This document shows positions 1-8,424 of a stretch of DNA of 22,671 bases, piece by piece. Numbering within the stretch: position 1 is the stretch's first letter; each line of letters opens with the position of its first letter. A model generated the notes under the pieces. It was not told the origin of the DNA and ran no database searches. It saw only the letters and a program-made list of their open reading frames with translations. The position numbers and the translations under genes were made by a program. Source of the DNA: a virus. Where the stretch lies: positions 1 to 22,671 of IMG/VR virus record IMGVR_UViG_3300044714_000073; one strand, given 5' to 3'.

Positions 1-210
1 TTTGCGGGGCCTGGTCCTGGTCTTGGTGCCGAGGTAGACCGACACCGCGCCGAGCCCGGTCCCGAGGACGGCCGACACGGTGGTGATCTCGTCGGTTGTC
101 ACGTCGCGCCCGTGGTTGAGGGTCGCGCCGATCGCGCCGACCATGAGCACCGCGAACACGCCGAGCACGATCAGCACGGCGGCGAGCCCCCGCCAGTCGA
201 AGCCGCGCAC
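1..210 (-). CDS. Partial small membrane protein, holin candidate (3' end off window)
   Basis: An open frame starts with GTG at 210, two bases after the TAG stop of the fibre gene at 213, and runs 70 codons to the window edge without a stop. The visible protein begins MRGFDWRGLA. It has a strongly hydrophobic segment at about residues 9-29, a polar stretch rich in D, T and E around 33-42, a second weaker hydrophobic segment at about 43-58, and a basic tail (KTRTRPRK). Two short helices, a small size and a position downstream of the lysin and fibre genes fit a phage holin or another lysis-cassette membrane protein. I cannot see the C-terminus and recognise no specific holin family. Reality of the ORF is fairly certain from the tight junction; the holin role is inference. 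Confidence 0.6.
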   Translation of the reverse strand, partial: MRGFDWRGLAAVLIVLGVFAVLMVGAIGATLNHGRDVTTDEITTVSAVLGTGLGAVSVYLGTKTRTRPRK

Positions 211-212
211 GG

Positions 213-1907
213 CTAGCGCGCGATCAGCCCGGTAGCCAGCGGCTTGGCGGTGGCCGCGCCGAGCACCGACGTGGCGGCCTTCATCACCGCCCGGTCGGAG
301 GCCCCAGGACCGCCGCCGATCGGGGTCACCCGCACGTACAGCACCACGTTCCCCGCCACGCCCGTATTGACCGCGCGCACCGGCCCGATCGAGAGCGTGC
401 CGTAGGGCAACGCCTGGTGGAGCGTGAGCTGACCCGAGGCCGGGCCGGTCACGGTCACCGTGCCGATGCCCTCGATCCACGCCACGATCAGCCGGGGCAG
501 CGCCGAAGGGAACGGCAGCTCGAACGTGAGGTGAGCGCTGCCCTGCGAGTCGCCCAGCGCTGGCATTACCGCCGTCGCAACCAGCGTGTCGGTGTCGTCT
601 TGCAGGATCACGTCGTTGGCCAGGGTCACAATCTGGAAGGACTCCAGCCTGTTGACGCGGGCCTCAAGGGCGTCTACCCGCTGCACGACCGGGATGAGGT
701 CAGCCATGCTCACCTCGCCCGGCACGCCCTGCGGCCCGGCCGGGCCTCGGATATTCCCGTCGAGGTTGTAGACCCCTGCGGGGAGCACCGTGTAGACGTT
801 GCCGTGGCCGGGAGCGTCCGGGTTGACCAGCAGCGCCAGAATCTTGTCGCCCTCGACCCCGGTGTTGGGCAGCGGCGGCGCGATCGGGGACCAGTGCCAC
901 GTCGAGCCCGGTATCCCCTGGACGCCCTGAATGCCGACCGGGCCAATGGGCCCCTGGTCGCCCTGGTCGCCCTTGTCGCCCTGCGGCCCCGTGACCTTCA
1001 TTGCTATCCACGGCTGCGGGGCGGCTCCCGTGACCCCGAGCCAGACGATCGCCTGGCCTTCGTAGAAGTCGTCGGGCTTCGATATGAGGACCGCCTCACC
1101 GACCTTCATCTGGTAGTTGGCGGGCGGTTTGCCCGCGCCGTCGAACCCGGCCGGGATGATGCCGTCGAGGATCGAGGCCACGTCCTGCGCGCCCTTGGTG
1201 TAAACGTCCATCACGATGAACGAGGGTGCGCCGGGGTCGCCCTGGTCGCCCTGCGGACCTGGCGGGCCGTCCGGGCCTTGGATGCCCTCGGGGCCGGGGT
1301 CGCCGGTCGGGCCGGGGTCGCCGACCGGGCCGGGTGGCCCCTCGGGGCCGGTGGCACCTTGGGAGCCGGTCGGCCCGGCGGGGCCGGTCGCGCCGGGCGT
1401 GCCGGGCTGCCCGATCTCGCCGCGCGCCCCCTGGGGGCCGGTGTCGCCCTGGTCGCCCTTGGGGCCGGGGCTGCCCGCGTTCCCGGTGAGCCCCCGGTCG
1501 CCGATCGGGCCGGGCGGGCCGGTGTCGCCGATCGGGCCTCGGTCGCCGGGCGGGCCGCGCATCTGGCCTGTCTCGATCCAGCCGCCGGGGATGGTCGACG
1601 GGCCGAGGAACAGCCACAGATACCCGTCCGCGCGGTTCTCGACCGACTGGCCGACGCCGACCTGTAGGTCGGCCTCGGGTGTCCGCACGTCGTCCCACCC
1701 GGCCTCAATCAGGCCGTCCTCGGGCAGCTCGCTCGGGTCGCGGTTGGCGAACGAGAACACGATCGTCGTCGTGCCGCCGGGGTCGCCCCGCTCCCCGCGG
1801 GGGCCGCGCAGGCCGGGCGGCCCCATCACGGGCGGGCCGACCTCCGCGCCGACCACGCCACCGGGCAGGCGTACCGCTACGGTGTGGCCATCCTCGACGG
1901 TCGTCAT
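213..1907 (-). CDS. Collagen-like tail fibre / minor tail protein
   Basis: A 564-residue fibre protein. Gly-X-Y collagen-like blocks lie at about residues 24-45, 118-228, 307-334 and 388-398. Three non-collagenous modules interrupt them (about 46-117, 229-306, 335-387), each ending in a GPxG-type re-entry into collagen. A short heptad segment (about 400-424, with [14 protein letters not shown]) probably trimerises the stalk, and a beta-rich C-terminal domain (about 425-545) probably forms the tip. In phages such proteins form trimeric fibres or decorations of the tail tip; receptor binding is inference. The ATG at 1907 overlaps the upstream stop as ATGA. The module at 46-117 clearly resembles one in the other collagen protein (3924-5348). 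Plus-strand ORFs here are only mirror images of the Gly/Pro codons. Confidence 0.85.
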   Translation of the reverse strand: MTTVEDGHTVAVRLPGGVVGAEVGPPVMGPPGLRGPRGERGDPGGTTTIVFSFANRDPSELPEDGLIEAGWDDVRTPEADLQVGVGQSVENRADGYLWLFLGPSTIPGGWIETGQMRGPPGDRGPIGDTGPPGPIGDRGLTGNAGSPGPKGDQGDTGPQGARGEIGQPGTPGATGPAGPTGSQGATGPEGPPGPVGDPGPTGDPGPEGIQGPDGPPGPQGDQGDPGAPSFIVMDVYTKGAQDVASILDGIIPAGFDGAGKPPANYQMKVGEAVLISKPDDFYEGQAIVWLGVTGAAPQPWIAMKVTGPQGDKGDQGDQGPIGPVGIQGVQGIPGSTWHWSPIAPPLPNTGVEGDKILALLVNPDAPGHGNVYTVLPAGVYNLDGNIRGPAGPQGVPGEVSMADLIPVVQRVDALEARVNRLESFQIVTLANDVILQDDTDTLVATAVMPALGDSQGSAHLTFELPFPSALPRLIVAWIEGIGTVTVTGPASGQLTLHQALPYGTLSIGPVRAVNTGVAGNVVLYVRVTPIGGGPGASDRAVMKAATSVLGAATAKPLATGLIAR

Positions 1908-2299
1908 GCTGGCACCAGCTCTCCCTCACGCGGCCCGGTGTCGGGGTCGCTCCGCAGCGGGTCGGTAACGCGGGCCTTGATGTCCATCGGCCCGGCCAGC
2001 ACCATGACGCCCTCGCCCGCTGCGGGCTGGCGGCAGGCGACATCGTAGGCCGCTGGCCGGCCTGGGGTGAGGCGCGCGGTGTCCTCCCCGCGCAGCCACA
2101 ACCGGACCCCGCCCTCGTCGGCGGCCCACTCGAAGTCGAGCCGCAGCGAGCCGGTGGTGACGGTGGCCGCGAAGGTCCACAGCGCGACATCGACGGCCTG
2201 GCCGTCGTCGCCGAGCAGCACCAGCCGGAACGCGAACGGGTCGCCCGCGACCGCGCGCAGCGTGGCCTCCATCGGCCAGGCGTCGACCACCGTTGGCAT
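1904..2299 (-). CDS. Small tail-tip-associated protein of unknown function
   Basis: A 131-residue soluble protein starting [20 protein letters not shown]. It alternates beta-type segments ([50 protein letters not shown]), suggesting a compact beta-sandwich of the kind found in small baseplate or fibre-attachment proteins. It lies immediately before the large collagen fibre and overlaps it by ATGA, so it may anchor or chaperone the fibre, but that is inference from position. Six bases separate its ATG from the stop of the Pro/Gly-repeat gene upstream. I see no signal peptide, membrane segment or recognised catalytic motif. Confidence 0.7.
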   Translation of the reverse strand: MPTVVDAWPMEATLRAVAGDPFAFRLVLLGDDGQAVDVALWTFAATVTTGSLRLDFEWAADEGGVRLWLRGEDTARLTPGRPAAYDVACRQPAAGEGVMVLAGPMDIKARVTDPLRSDPDTGPREGELVPA

Positions 2300-2305
2300 G
2301 GCTGG

Positions 2306-2839
2306 CTACTTGGGCTCGCGCTCGGGGAAGCCGGGGCCGCCCTGGTCGGGTGCGCCGGGTGCGCCGGGGGTGCGGACCCAGGCCCAGACCAGCGAGGCCC
2401 CGTAGAGCACCGCGACCCAGGTTCCGGGCAGACCCCGCTCGGGATAGCGCGGCTCGTAGCCCTCCTCCACCTGCGGGGGCTCGGGGTGGAGCGCGTAGGC
2501 GGTGAACTCGTCGGCCCCATCGGTGACCCGAATCCGGGTCGTCATGGCGAGGTCGGGCACCTCGGGATGGCCGCCGAGGTCGTCGGGGTCGTCCACGACC
2601 GGGTAGACCGGGCGCGGTGGGCGGCCGACTGGCGGGAGGCCCTGGCCGGGCCGCTCGGGCCAGCCGGGGATGACGGGGCCGCCCCCGATGCCGGGCGGCA
2701 CCTCGGGTAGGCCCTGGTCGGGGTAATCGGGGAAGCCGGGCGGGAAGACCGGCCCGCCGCCGATGCCGGGCGGGAGCCCCTGGTCCGGGTAGCGGTCGGG
2801 CACCCAGACGCGGACCTTGGTGTATCCCTCGACGTACAT
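2306..2839 (-). CDS. Proline/glycine-repeat protein, unknown
   Basis: A 177-residue protein that I do not recognise. The N-terminal half carries imperfect repeats: YPDQGLP-type segments at about 18-23, 39-44 and 64-69, each followed by a Pro/Gly stretch. PGIGGGPV occurs twice (about 24-31 and 49-56), and a degenerate YPERGLP occurs near 132. The C-terminal half (100-160) is less repetitive, with a hydrophobic patch VAVLYGASLVWAWV at about 142-155 that could be one membrane segment or a buried strand. The ATG at 2839 has an AGAGGA ribosome-binding site a few bases upstream. It lies between the lysin and the second fibre operon segment, so a structural role is possible. An internal ATG at residue 99 could start a shorter product. 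Confidence 0.65.
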   Translation of the reverse strand: MYVEGYTKVRVWVPDRYPDQGLPPGIGGGPVFPPGFPDYPDQGLPEVPPGIGGGPVIPGWPERPGQGLPPVGRPPRPVYPVVDDPDDLGGHPEVPDLAMTTRIRVTDGADEFTAYALHPEPPQVEEGYEPRYPERGLPGTWVAVLYGASLVWAWVRTPGAPGAPDQGGPGFPEREPK

Positions 2840-2870
2840 GCTGCGTCCTCTCGGTTGGTTGGTGGTTGGT

Positions 2871-2887
2871 CCCGACGCTACGCCGGG
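2871..2887 (-). terminator. Short hairpin after the lysin gene
   Basis: On the minus-strand RNA, CCCGGCG and CGUCGGG can pair around a UAG loop: seven base pairs including one G-U. It lies 13 bases past the lysin stop codon. There is no U-tract; the next bases are a repetitive ACCAACCACCAACCAACC run leading to the next ribosome-binding site. It could be a weak terminator or an RNA-stability element. Confidence 0.25.
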
Positions 2888-2900
2888 CCGCTGGGGGTGC

Positions 2901-3749
2901 CTACCTGGCTGAGTTGGCCGCGCCGCGACTGGCCCACGACCACGAGCCGGTGTTCACCGGCTTCTGGTACGTGCAGGGCGCGCCCGACCCGTTGGTGTAG
3001 GCGAGCATCACCAGGTTGGCCGGGTTGATGGCGATGCCGACGCCGCTCTTGGCGCCGCTCTGGGTGGAGTCGACCGCGTATGCCTCGGCCCGGCCGGGCG
3101 GGAAGTACATCACCTGGCCTCGCGTTGACAGCCAGGCGAAGTGCGGGTTCCCGTCCCGGTCGTAGGCCACGTCTGCGGACACGTCTACCTCCTGTGATGG
3201 TGCCGGGGCGGGCGAGCTGCCGCCGCCCCCGCGGGCGATTTCGATGATGCGATCCATCGGGAAGCCGTTGCCGCAGTCGTGGTGATTGCCGCCCCCGCTC
3301 CCGAAATTCTTGTGCTCGCACAGGCCCTTGGTGGAGCCCTGCGCTTGGGAGCTGGTGAGCTGGGTGAGCGGGATGCCGAACTGCTTGGCCAGCTCGCCCG
3401 CCAGCCGCCCGGCCGCGGTGAGCATGTCGCCCTTGGACAGCCACGTCGACCGCGACCAGCCCGAGGCCGCCCCGCTCGGGGTGCAGAAAGCGATCGAGAG
3501 GGCCTGGCCGTTGTAGTTGGCCTGCGCCCACGCGCGGTCGCCGTCGCGGACGAACTGGGCCGCCCAATTCGCACCGTGAGACATGTCGACCGCGAAGTGG
3601 TAGCTCACCTTCGAGCTCGGATTGGTGAGCCAGTTCCGCAGCGACTCGGCGGTCTGCGATCCCTCGGTGGTGTGGAACGCGATGAGGCGGCGGTTCAGGC
3701 CTCCGCTCGAGTAATGCTGGCTCGGCCACCAGGCCCTAGTGACTGCCAT
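2901..3749 (-). CDS. N-acetylmuramoyl-L-alanine amidase (endolysin)
   Basis: A 282-residue peptidoglycan amidase of the Amidase_2/PGRP type, expected to cut the amide bond between MurNAc and L-Ala at lysis. The fold is visible as LIAFHTTEG (probable zinc ligand H26), VSYHFAVD (about 48-55), CEHKNFG (probable ligand H146) and HHDCGNGFP (D158, equivalent to the DPG aspartate of AmpD-like enzymes). A Gly/Ser/Pro/Ala linker (about 174-186) leads to a C-terminal domain of about 95 residues, beta-rich with W and Y, that probably binds the cell wall. No signal peptide is seen, so a holin is expected. The ATG at 3749 has GAGGGAGGA seven bases upstream and overlaps the preceding small gene by 14 bases. 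It could instead be virion-bound, given its place among fibre genes. Confidence 0.92.
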   Translation of the reverse strand: MAVTRAWWPSQHYSSGGLNRRLIAFHTTEGSQTAESLRNWLTNPSSKVSYHFAVDMSHGANWAAQFVRDGDRAWAQANYNGQALSIAFCTPSGAASGWSRSTWLSKGDMLTAAGRLAGELAKQFGIPLTQLTSSQAQGSTKGLCEHKNFGSGGGNHHDCGNGFPMDRIIEIARGGGGSSPAPAPSQEVDVSADVAYDRDGNPHFAWLSTRGQVMYFPPGRAEAYAVDSTQSGAKSGVGIAINPANLVMLAYTNGSGAPCTYQKPVNTGSWSWASRGAANSAR

Positions 3750-3912
3750 CGTCCGGTCCTCCCTCGTGCTCTAGGTCGCCGTGCTGGTCGGCCTCGGGCA
3801 GCTGCACCTCGTCGGGGTCGACGGGCTCCAGGTCGGTGTCGCTGGTGTCGCCCGTGTAGGTCTCGTTCTCGCGGACCAGGCGGCGGTGCCGCCCCGGTCG
3901 GATCGGGCTCAA
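3736..3912 (-). CDS. Small acidic protein, unknown
   Basis: A 58-residue protein when started at TTG 3912, which has GAGGAGG five bases upstream. The frame extends further up to an ATG at 3966, but that start lies inside the fibre gene and lacks a comparable site. The N-terminus is basic (MSPIRPGRHRRLVREN) and the rest is very acidic (D/E-rich from about residue 18 to the end), with little hydrophobic content, so it is probably disordered. It sits between a fibre gene and the lysin, overlapping the lysin start by 14 bases. That hints at translational coupling and possibly a fibre-assembly or lysis-linked role. No family recognised. Confidence 0.6.
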   Translation of the reverse strand: MSPIRPGRHRRLVRENETYTGDTSDTDLEPVDPDEVQLPEADQHGDLEHEGGPDDGSH

Positions 3913-3923
3913 TGCGGCCTCCT

Positions 3924-5348
3924 CTAGGTTCGGCCCCAGCGGGGCGCGGTGGGTAGCGGTAGCCAATCATCGACCACCGACACGGGGCTGATGTCCGGGT
4001 TGCGCACCGGGAACTGGATATTGAGGCGGGCCGCCCCGCCCGGCCACCCGTTCGCCACGATGCCGAGGCCGCCCGCCGTGGACATGTAGAACCGGCTCGG
4101 GGTTACCCACTGGTTGGCGGCCCAGTTGCCATTGGGCGCGCACGGCCCGCCGACGATCCCCGGCGGCCGGTATGCCTCGGGGAGGATGACGAAATCGGCG
4201 AACTGCTGGGCTCCGGACCAGACGGTGCCGACGATCACGACCATCGTGCGGTCGGCGTTGAAGCGGTACTGGGGGACCAGCTCGCCCCCGCCGTTGTAGG
4301 TAAACCCGTTGATCAGGAGGGGCCGCATATCGTGCCACTGGTCGAGCGGGGGCAGGCCCCCGGACGGGCCGGGCGGCCCCTGCTCGCCCTGCGGGCCTCG
4401 GTCGCCCTGGGGGCCGCGCTCGCCGGGCGGCCCCTGCACGACGCCGGGGCTCAGCCACGGGCCGCCTGGCCCGGTGTCGCCGACCCAGGTCCACAGCGCG
4501 CCGTCCGGGTCGTAGACCAGCGACCAGCCGCGCTCTAGCTGGTGGCCCTCGGCGGGGCGGCCGGGGCCGTCCCACCCGGCCTCGATGTACCCGTCGCCGG
4601 GCAGGTCGGCCGGGGTCTTGATCTGGCCGAAGCTCCCGACGATGATCGTGGCCGCGCCCGTGGGGCCGGTCGGTCCTTCCGGGCCGGGGCCGCCGGTCGG
4701 GCCTTCCGGGCCGGTCGACCCCTGGGGGCCAGCGGGGCCGGGGCCGCCGGGTGGGCCGTCCGGGCCGGGCGGGCCGGGCGGGCCTTGGGGGCCGTCCGGT
4801 CCCAGCGGCCCCTCGGGGCCGGGCGGCCCGCCGGGCTGGCCGTCGAGCCCAGGCGGTCCCTGCGGGCCTGGCATCCCCTGGGGGCCTGGGGGGCCAGGGG
4901 GTCCGGGGGAGCCCGGTGGGTAGTCCTGGGCGCGCGGCACGAGGGTCATATCGAGGGCGGTCGCTGCGCCCGCGGGGACCTCGATCGTGCCGAGCTGCAC
5001 GCCGAGGTGGTCGCCCCCGGCGGGGTGGACCTGGAGCGTGAACAGGGCGGCCTCGGGGTCGGCGATGATGGCCCACAGCTCGTCGGTGCGGTCGTCGTCG
5101 GGGTCGCCGGGCCGGGCGGTGGCCTCCATGCCGACCGGGGAGGCCAGCACCGCGACCGTGCCGTCCCCGCAGTCGGCCAGCGCCAGCCACCCGGCGTCGA
5201 CCGAGACCGCGAGCCCGAACCCGGCCGACAGCACGGCGGGGTTGACGACGCCCGTCACCCGCCCGGCCAGCGCGGTGATCACCTGGCGGTCGTCCCAGGC
5301 CGAATAGCGGCCGCTCTGGCCCCAGCGGACCAGCGTCGGTGTGGTCAT
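3924..5348 (-). CDS. Collagen-like tail fibre with shared N-terminal tail-tip domain
   Basis: A 474-residue fibre. Residues 1-142 form a globular domain that resembles the N-terminus of the preceding gene product (5351-6256): both start MTTPT and share WGQ-G-Y-DDR-VITA and later GW-A-C-D blocks. A collagen-like Gly-X-Y block follows (about 146-231), then a 75-residue interruption module (about 233-305) homologous to one in the 213-1907 fibre. A second short collagen block (306-330) and a C-terminal beta-rich head (about 335-474) complete it. The likely job is a trimeric tail-tip fibre anchored by the N-terminal domain, with the C-terminal head as candidate receptor binder (inference). ATG 5348 lies two bases after the upstream TAG, with GGGAG overlapping that stop. 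A longer open frame to 5693 lies in the wrong frame for its neighbour and is not used. Confidence 0.85.
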   Translation of the reverse strand: MTTPTLVRWGQSGRYSAWDDRQVITALAGRVTGVVNPAVLSAGFGLAVSVDAGWLALADCGDGTVAVLASPVGMEATARPGDPDDDRTDELWAIIADPEAALFTLQVHPAGGDHLGVQLGTIEVPAGAATALDMTLVPRAQDYPPGSPGPPGPPGPQGMPGPQGPPGLDGQPGGPPGPEGPLGPDGPQGPPGPPGPDGPPGGPGPAGPQGSTGPEGPTGGPGPEGPTGPTGAATIIVGSFGQIKTPADLPGDGYIEAGWDGPGRPAEGHQLERGWSLVYDPDGALWTWVGDTGPGGPWLSPGVVQGPPGERGPQGDRGPQGEQGPPGPSGGLPPLDQWHDMRPLLINGFTYNGGGELVPQYRFNADRTMVVIVGTVWSGAQQFADFVILPEAYRPPGIVGGPCAPNGNWAANQWVTPSRFYMSTAGGLGIVANGWPGGAARLNIQFPVRNPDISPVSVVDDWLPLPTAPRWGRT

Positions 5349-5350
5349 GG

Positions 5351-6256
5351 CTAGCTCCCGATGTCCTCGACGGTGAGGGTCTGCACGTAGGGTCCGAGGT
5401 CGTTGTAACCGCCGGGCCGGATGATGGCCGTGCCGTTGGACCAGATCCGCCCGTCGAACACCCGCGTGACCGCCGGGTCGTTGAGGTTGTGGCGGAACAC
5501 GTAGTCGAGTTCGGAGATGACCGGGACGGTGCCGCGCGCCCAGCAGATCACCGCGCCGCGCCGCATGATGCTCGCGGTGTTGGCCTGGCCTGCGGTGCGC
5601 TCCCCGATCCCGATGCGGCCCTCCAGCGTGTGCGGGGGCCACGGCCCGCCGATCACCGAGGGGCACGCCGCGAAGTAGCGGACGCGGTACCACTGGCCGG
5701 GCTCGATATAGACCGGGATCGACTCCACGCCCCGGCCGACCGCTCCCCCGAACGTGGTGGCCTGGTAGTCGTTGAAGCCCTGTGAGGCGGGCATGTACGT
5801 GACCGACATCGCCCGCCGCTCGATCGAGGCGTCGACCGGGGTCAGCGTCATCTGCGAGGCCAGGTTGTTATTGGCGTTCGCCACGATCCACAGCAGCGGG
5901 ATACCGGACAGCGCAGCCGTCGCGGCGGCGGGCAGCACCGACAGCGCCCAGGTGCCCTCGTCCGGGTTGGTCGAGCACCACACCACGTCCTGGCGGGAGC
6001 CGCTGCCGGGGCCGGGGTTGGCCTGGACCACCACGTCGTCGCGGGAGCCCACCACGGCGCTGGTGAGGTCGTCGCAGCTCGCCACGCCGACCCAGCCGCC
6101 CCGGATGATGATCTGGAGCCCGGTCCCGGCCTCGGCGCGGACGGGCCGCACCAGGCCGACGCGGGCCGCGGTCACCGCGGTGATCACCGCGCGGTCGTCG
6201 GAGGCGTCGTAGTTGCCTGCCTGGCCCCAGGCGAGCTTGCCGGTCGGTGTGGTCAT
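5351..6256 (-). CDS. Minor tail / baseplate protein sharing a domain with the fibre
   Basis: A 301-residue protein with the same N-terminal domain as the next gene product (about residues 1-140; MTTPT start, [19 protein letters not shown], then G-GL-GW-VA-C-D spacing). The C-terminal half (about 150-301) is different and beta-rich, with a pattern like a receptor-binding or carbohydrate-binding head. There are no collagen repeats. ATG 6256 is preceded by GGGAG with good spacing, and nine bases separate it from the upstream stop. By position it belongs to the tail tip. The pair probably arose by duplication of an anchor domain onto different distal parts. Confidence 0.75.
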   Translation of the reverse strand: MTTPTGKLAWGQAGNYDASDDRAVITAVTAARVGLVRPVRAEAGTGLQIIIRGGWVGVASCDDLTSAVVGSRDDVVVQANPGPGSGSRQDVVWCSTNPDEGTWALSVLPAAATAALSGIPLLWIVANANNNLASQMTLTPVDASIERRAMSVTYMPASQGFNDYQATTFGGAVGRGVESIPVYIEPGQWYRVRYFAACPSVIGGPWPPHTLEGRIGIGERTAGQANTASIMRRGAVICWARGTVPVISELDYVFRHNLNDPAVTRVFDGRIWSNGTAIIRPGGYNDLGPYVQTLTVEDIGS

Positions 6257-6265
6257 CGGGTCTCC

Positions 6266-7492
6266 CTAGCGGGGCTGGAGGTTGCGGTGGAACATGGCCG
6301 AGGTCGTCTTGTCGAGCCTGCGGAAGGCCCCCGCGACGGTCTCGCGGGTGACCTGCGGCGGGTTGAGCAGCGCCAGCGACCAGGTGGCGGTGCCCTCGCC
6401 CGCGTTGATCTCCAGCTCGTTGAGGCGGGCCTGAAACTCGATCCCATCGGGGATCAGCGGGGTGACGGCGTGGACGGTCACGGTGTCGCCCACGCCGTAG
6501 CTGGTGATCACCGGGTAGGACTCGGGCGGGCTGCCGGTGATCTGCTGGGCGGGCACCGAATTGATCACGGCCTGGGTGAGCGCCCGTTCGCGTAGCGTCT
6601 GGATCAGGATGGTGCCCGGCCAGTCATCGACGGCATCGAGGCGGGGCAGGCGCGGGTTGGCCATGACCGCGGTCGCCACCGGGCGGGGGGCGGGCGGCTG
6701 GAGCGGGTTGCCCACGGGCGTGTCGGCGGGCAGGTCGCCGACCGCGAACGTGTGCGTGCGGAGCTGGTCGGAGTCGAACGTGGCCCGGTAGCTCAGCACC
6801 GCGCCGGGCACCGACACGCCGAGGCCGGCCCCGTCGTCGCCGACGCGGGGGCACACGATCCGCAGCGTGCAGACCGGGCGGCCCTGGGGGGTCATCCGGT
6901 ACTCGGTGCGGAACTCGGGGCCGTTGAGCACCCCGGCCAGGTTGACGAGCAGCTGGCCCCGCGAGCCGCCCTCCAGGTACTCGTACTTGCGGTCGCGGCG
7001 GACCTCGTTAATCGCCTCGGTCTGGATCACCACGCCCACGTCCTCGACCGGCTCCGCGAGCACGCGGGCGATGTCGGTCTGCTCCCAGTTGGTGAACTCC
7101 CCGAACGGGTAGCGGTCCCACTGGCGGCGGGTGAGGTAGCCGGGCAGCTCCAGCAGCGTGAACTGCACGTGCGCCGAGCCGTTCTGGTCTTGCAGGCCGG
7201 TGGGCACGCCACAGAAGACCGGGAGCCCGTCGTAGAACGACCAGAGCCGCCAGCTCCACAGGGTCAGCATGGTGTCGGTGTCCAGCCCGCACGGCAGGTT
7301 GACCGTGACGTTGCCGTAGCCCCAGGCGTTCAGCCGCTTGACGCAGTAGAACGAGGACACGTCGACCATGCCGAGCCGCTGGTAGGGGGGCACCATCGTC
7401 TCGGCCCAGAACGTCCAGCGGCCGGGCAGCGGCACGTGCGGCCTGGTCGGGTCCAGCGCGAGGGGCAGCGTGGCCGGGGTGATCAGACCCAC
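6266..7492 (-). CDS. Tail-tip protein, ReqiPepy6 Gp37-like candidate
   Basis: About 408 residues when started at GTG 7492, which has GGAGG five bases upstream. An earlier GTG at 7504 is possible. It overlaps the distal tail gene by 10 bases. The N-terminal part describes a beta-rich module with LWSWRLWSFYDGLPVFCG (about residues 79-96), like the segment in Gp37-family tail proteins of actinophages that reads as a strand, DG, then PVF-G. The middle holds RDRKYEYLEGGSRGQLL and an Arg/Val-rich conserved core, and the end carries INAGEGTATWSLALLNP. In siphoviruses this position, right after the distal tail protein, is the tail hub or Tal. Family assignment rests on remembered pattern and position. 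Confidence 0.65.
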   Translation of the reverse strand: MGLITPATLPLALDPTRPHVPLPGRWTFWAETMVPPYQRLGMVDVSSFYCVKRLNAWGYGNVTVNLPCGLDTDTMLTLWSWRLWSFYDGLPVFCGVPTGLQDQNGSAHVQFTLLELPGYLTRRQWDRYPFGEFTNWEQTDIARVLAEPVEDVGVVIQTEAINEVRRDRKYEYLEGGSRGQLLVNLAGVLNGPEFRTEYRMTPQGRPVCTLRIVCPRVGDDGAGLGVSVPGAVLSYRATFDSDQLRTHTFAVGDLPADTPVGNPLQPPAPRPVATAVMANPRLPRLDAVDDWPGTILIQTLRERALTQAVINSVPAQQITGSPPESYPVITSYGVGDTVTVHAVTPLIPDGIEFQARLNELEINAGEGTATWSLALLNPPQVTRETVAGAFRRLDKTTSAMFHRNLQPR

Positions 7493-8424
7493 GTCGACCT
7501 CCACGCCAGCGCGATGGACCCCTGCCCGGCCGACCGCAGGAACCACCGCGACGAGCTGGCGGGCGGGATCATCATCGGGCGGGAGCCGGGCAAGATGTAG
7601 CTGGCGCGGGACAGGCCGCCCGCGGCCTCGGCCACCAGGCTGGCGGTGCTCACGAGGATTTGCATCCCGGCGTCCAGGGCCGCTATCCGGATGATCCCGC
7701 TGCGGTTGTCGGTGATCGCCGACTCGGACAGCGGCCCCTCATAGAGCGCGTAGACCGGCGCGTCGTAGTTGCCCTCATTGCGCAGCGTGGCGGCGTTGGC
7801 GATGTAGGGCGAGGCGTATTGCCAGTTGTACTCCTTGGGGTAGTCCCGGCCGGTGGTGCCCTCGGTGACGTTGGTCAAGGTGCCGCTCTGCCAGGTGCCC
7901 GCGTACAGCGCGGGGTCGGCCGCGGTGAGCGCGACCTGGTAGCGGAAGCCGCCCGAGCCCAGCGGGGTGTACCGGAACAGCTCGGTCCCGGCGCGCACGT
8001 CGGCGGTGAGCACCCGCTGGAGGTCGAAGTCGCCGACCGCCAGCAGCACGGGCTCGCGGTTGGCCGACCGGGCGGCGAGCTGGTCGCGGAGCTTGCCCAG
8101 CTCGTCGCGCGGCCCGGCCGCCACGCCCGTGATGGTGATCATGCGCTGGCGAAGCACCTTCGGCCCCCAGGCCGCGCCGTCGCTGATCACCCGCTCCACG
8201 TCGTTGCCGTCGATCGGCGGGGAGTCCAGCCACCCGGTGACGCGCTCCACGACCAGCCACAGGCCGCTGTCCTGGTCGCCGGTATTGAGCCAGAGGCCGT
8301 CCCAGATCACGGGCACCAAGGGCCGCGTGGCGGGCCGGGCGGCCCGCTCGTACACCCAGTCGAAGTCGCGCTCGTAGCCGCGCGTGGCGTCGGCCAGGCT
8401 GAGGCTCACCGGCATCTTGGTCAT
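7483..8424 (-). CDS. Distal tail protein (Dit-like)
   Basis: A 313-residue protein beginning MTKMPVSLSLADATRGYERD. ATG 8424 overlaps the tape measure stop as ATGA; the long upstream extension of this frame to 10197 is only a shadow of the tape measure gene. The N-terminal half has the alternating strands and the conserved DSPPIDGNDVERVISDG then MITITGVAAGP pattern seen in Dit-like proteins, and a later galectin-like half ends in PGSRPMMIPPASSSRWF. In siphoviruses Dit forms the hexameric hub joining the tail tube to the tip. The position straight after the tape measure is the usual one. Confidence 0.75.
   Translation of the reverse strand: MTKMPVSLSLADATRGYERDFDWVYERAARPATRPLVPVIWDGLWLNTGDQDSGLWLVVERVTGWLDSPPIDGNDVERVISDGAAWGPKVLRQRMITITGVAAGPRDELGKLRDQLAARSANREPVLLAVGDFDLQRVLTADVRAGTELFRYTPLGSGGFRYQVALTAADPALYAGTWQSGTLTNVTEGTTGRDYPKEYNWQYASPYIANAATLRNEGNYDAPVYALYEGPLSESAITDNRSGIIRIAALDAGMQILVSTASLVAEAAGGLSRASYILPGSRPMMIPPASSSRWFLRSAGQGSIALAWRSTWV

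Noticed and set aside
1216-1968. Plus-strand ORF coding a Gly/Pro-rich collagen-looking protein
   Set aside because: It is the reverse complement of the real Gly-X-Y gene; GGN and CCN codons mirror each other, so a false collagen pattern appears on the opposite strand.
4585-4923. Second plus-strand Gly/Pro-rich ORF
   Set aside because: Same mirror effect, lying exactly over the collagen block of the 3924-5348 fibre, with no gene neighbours on the plus strand.
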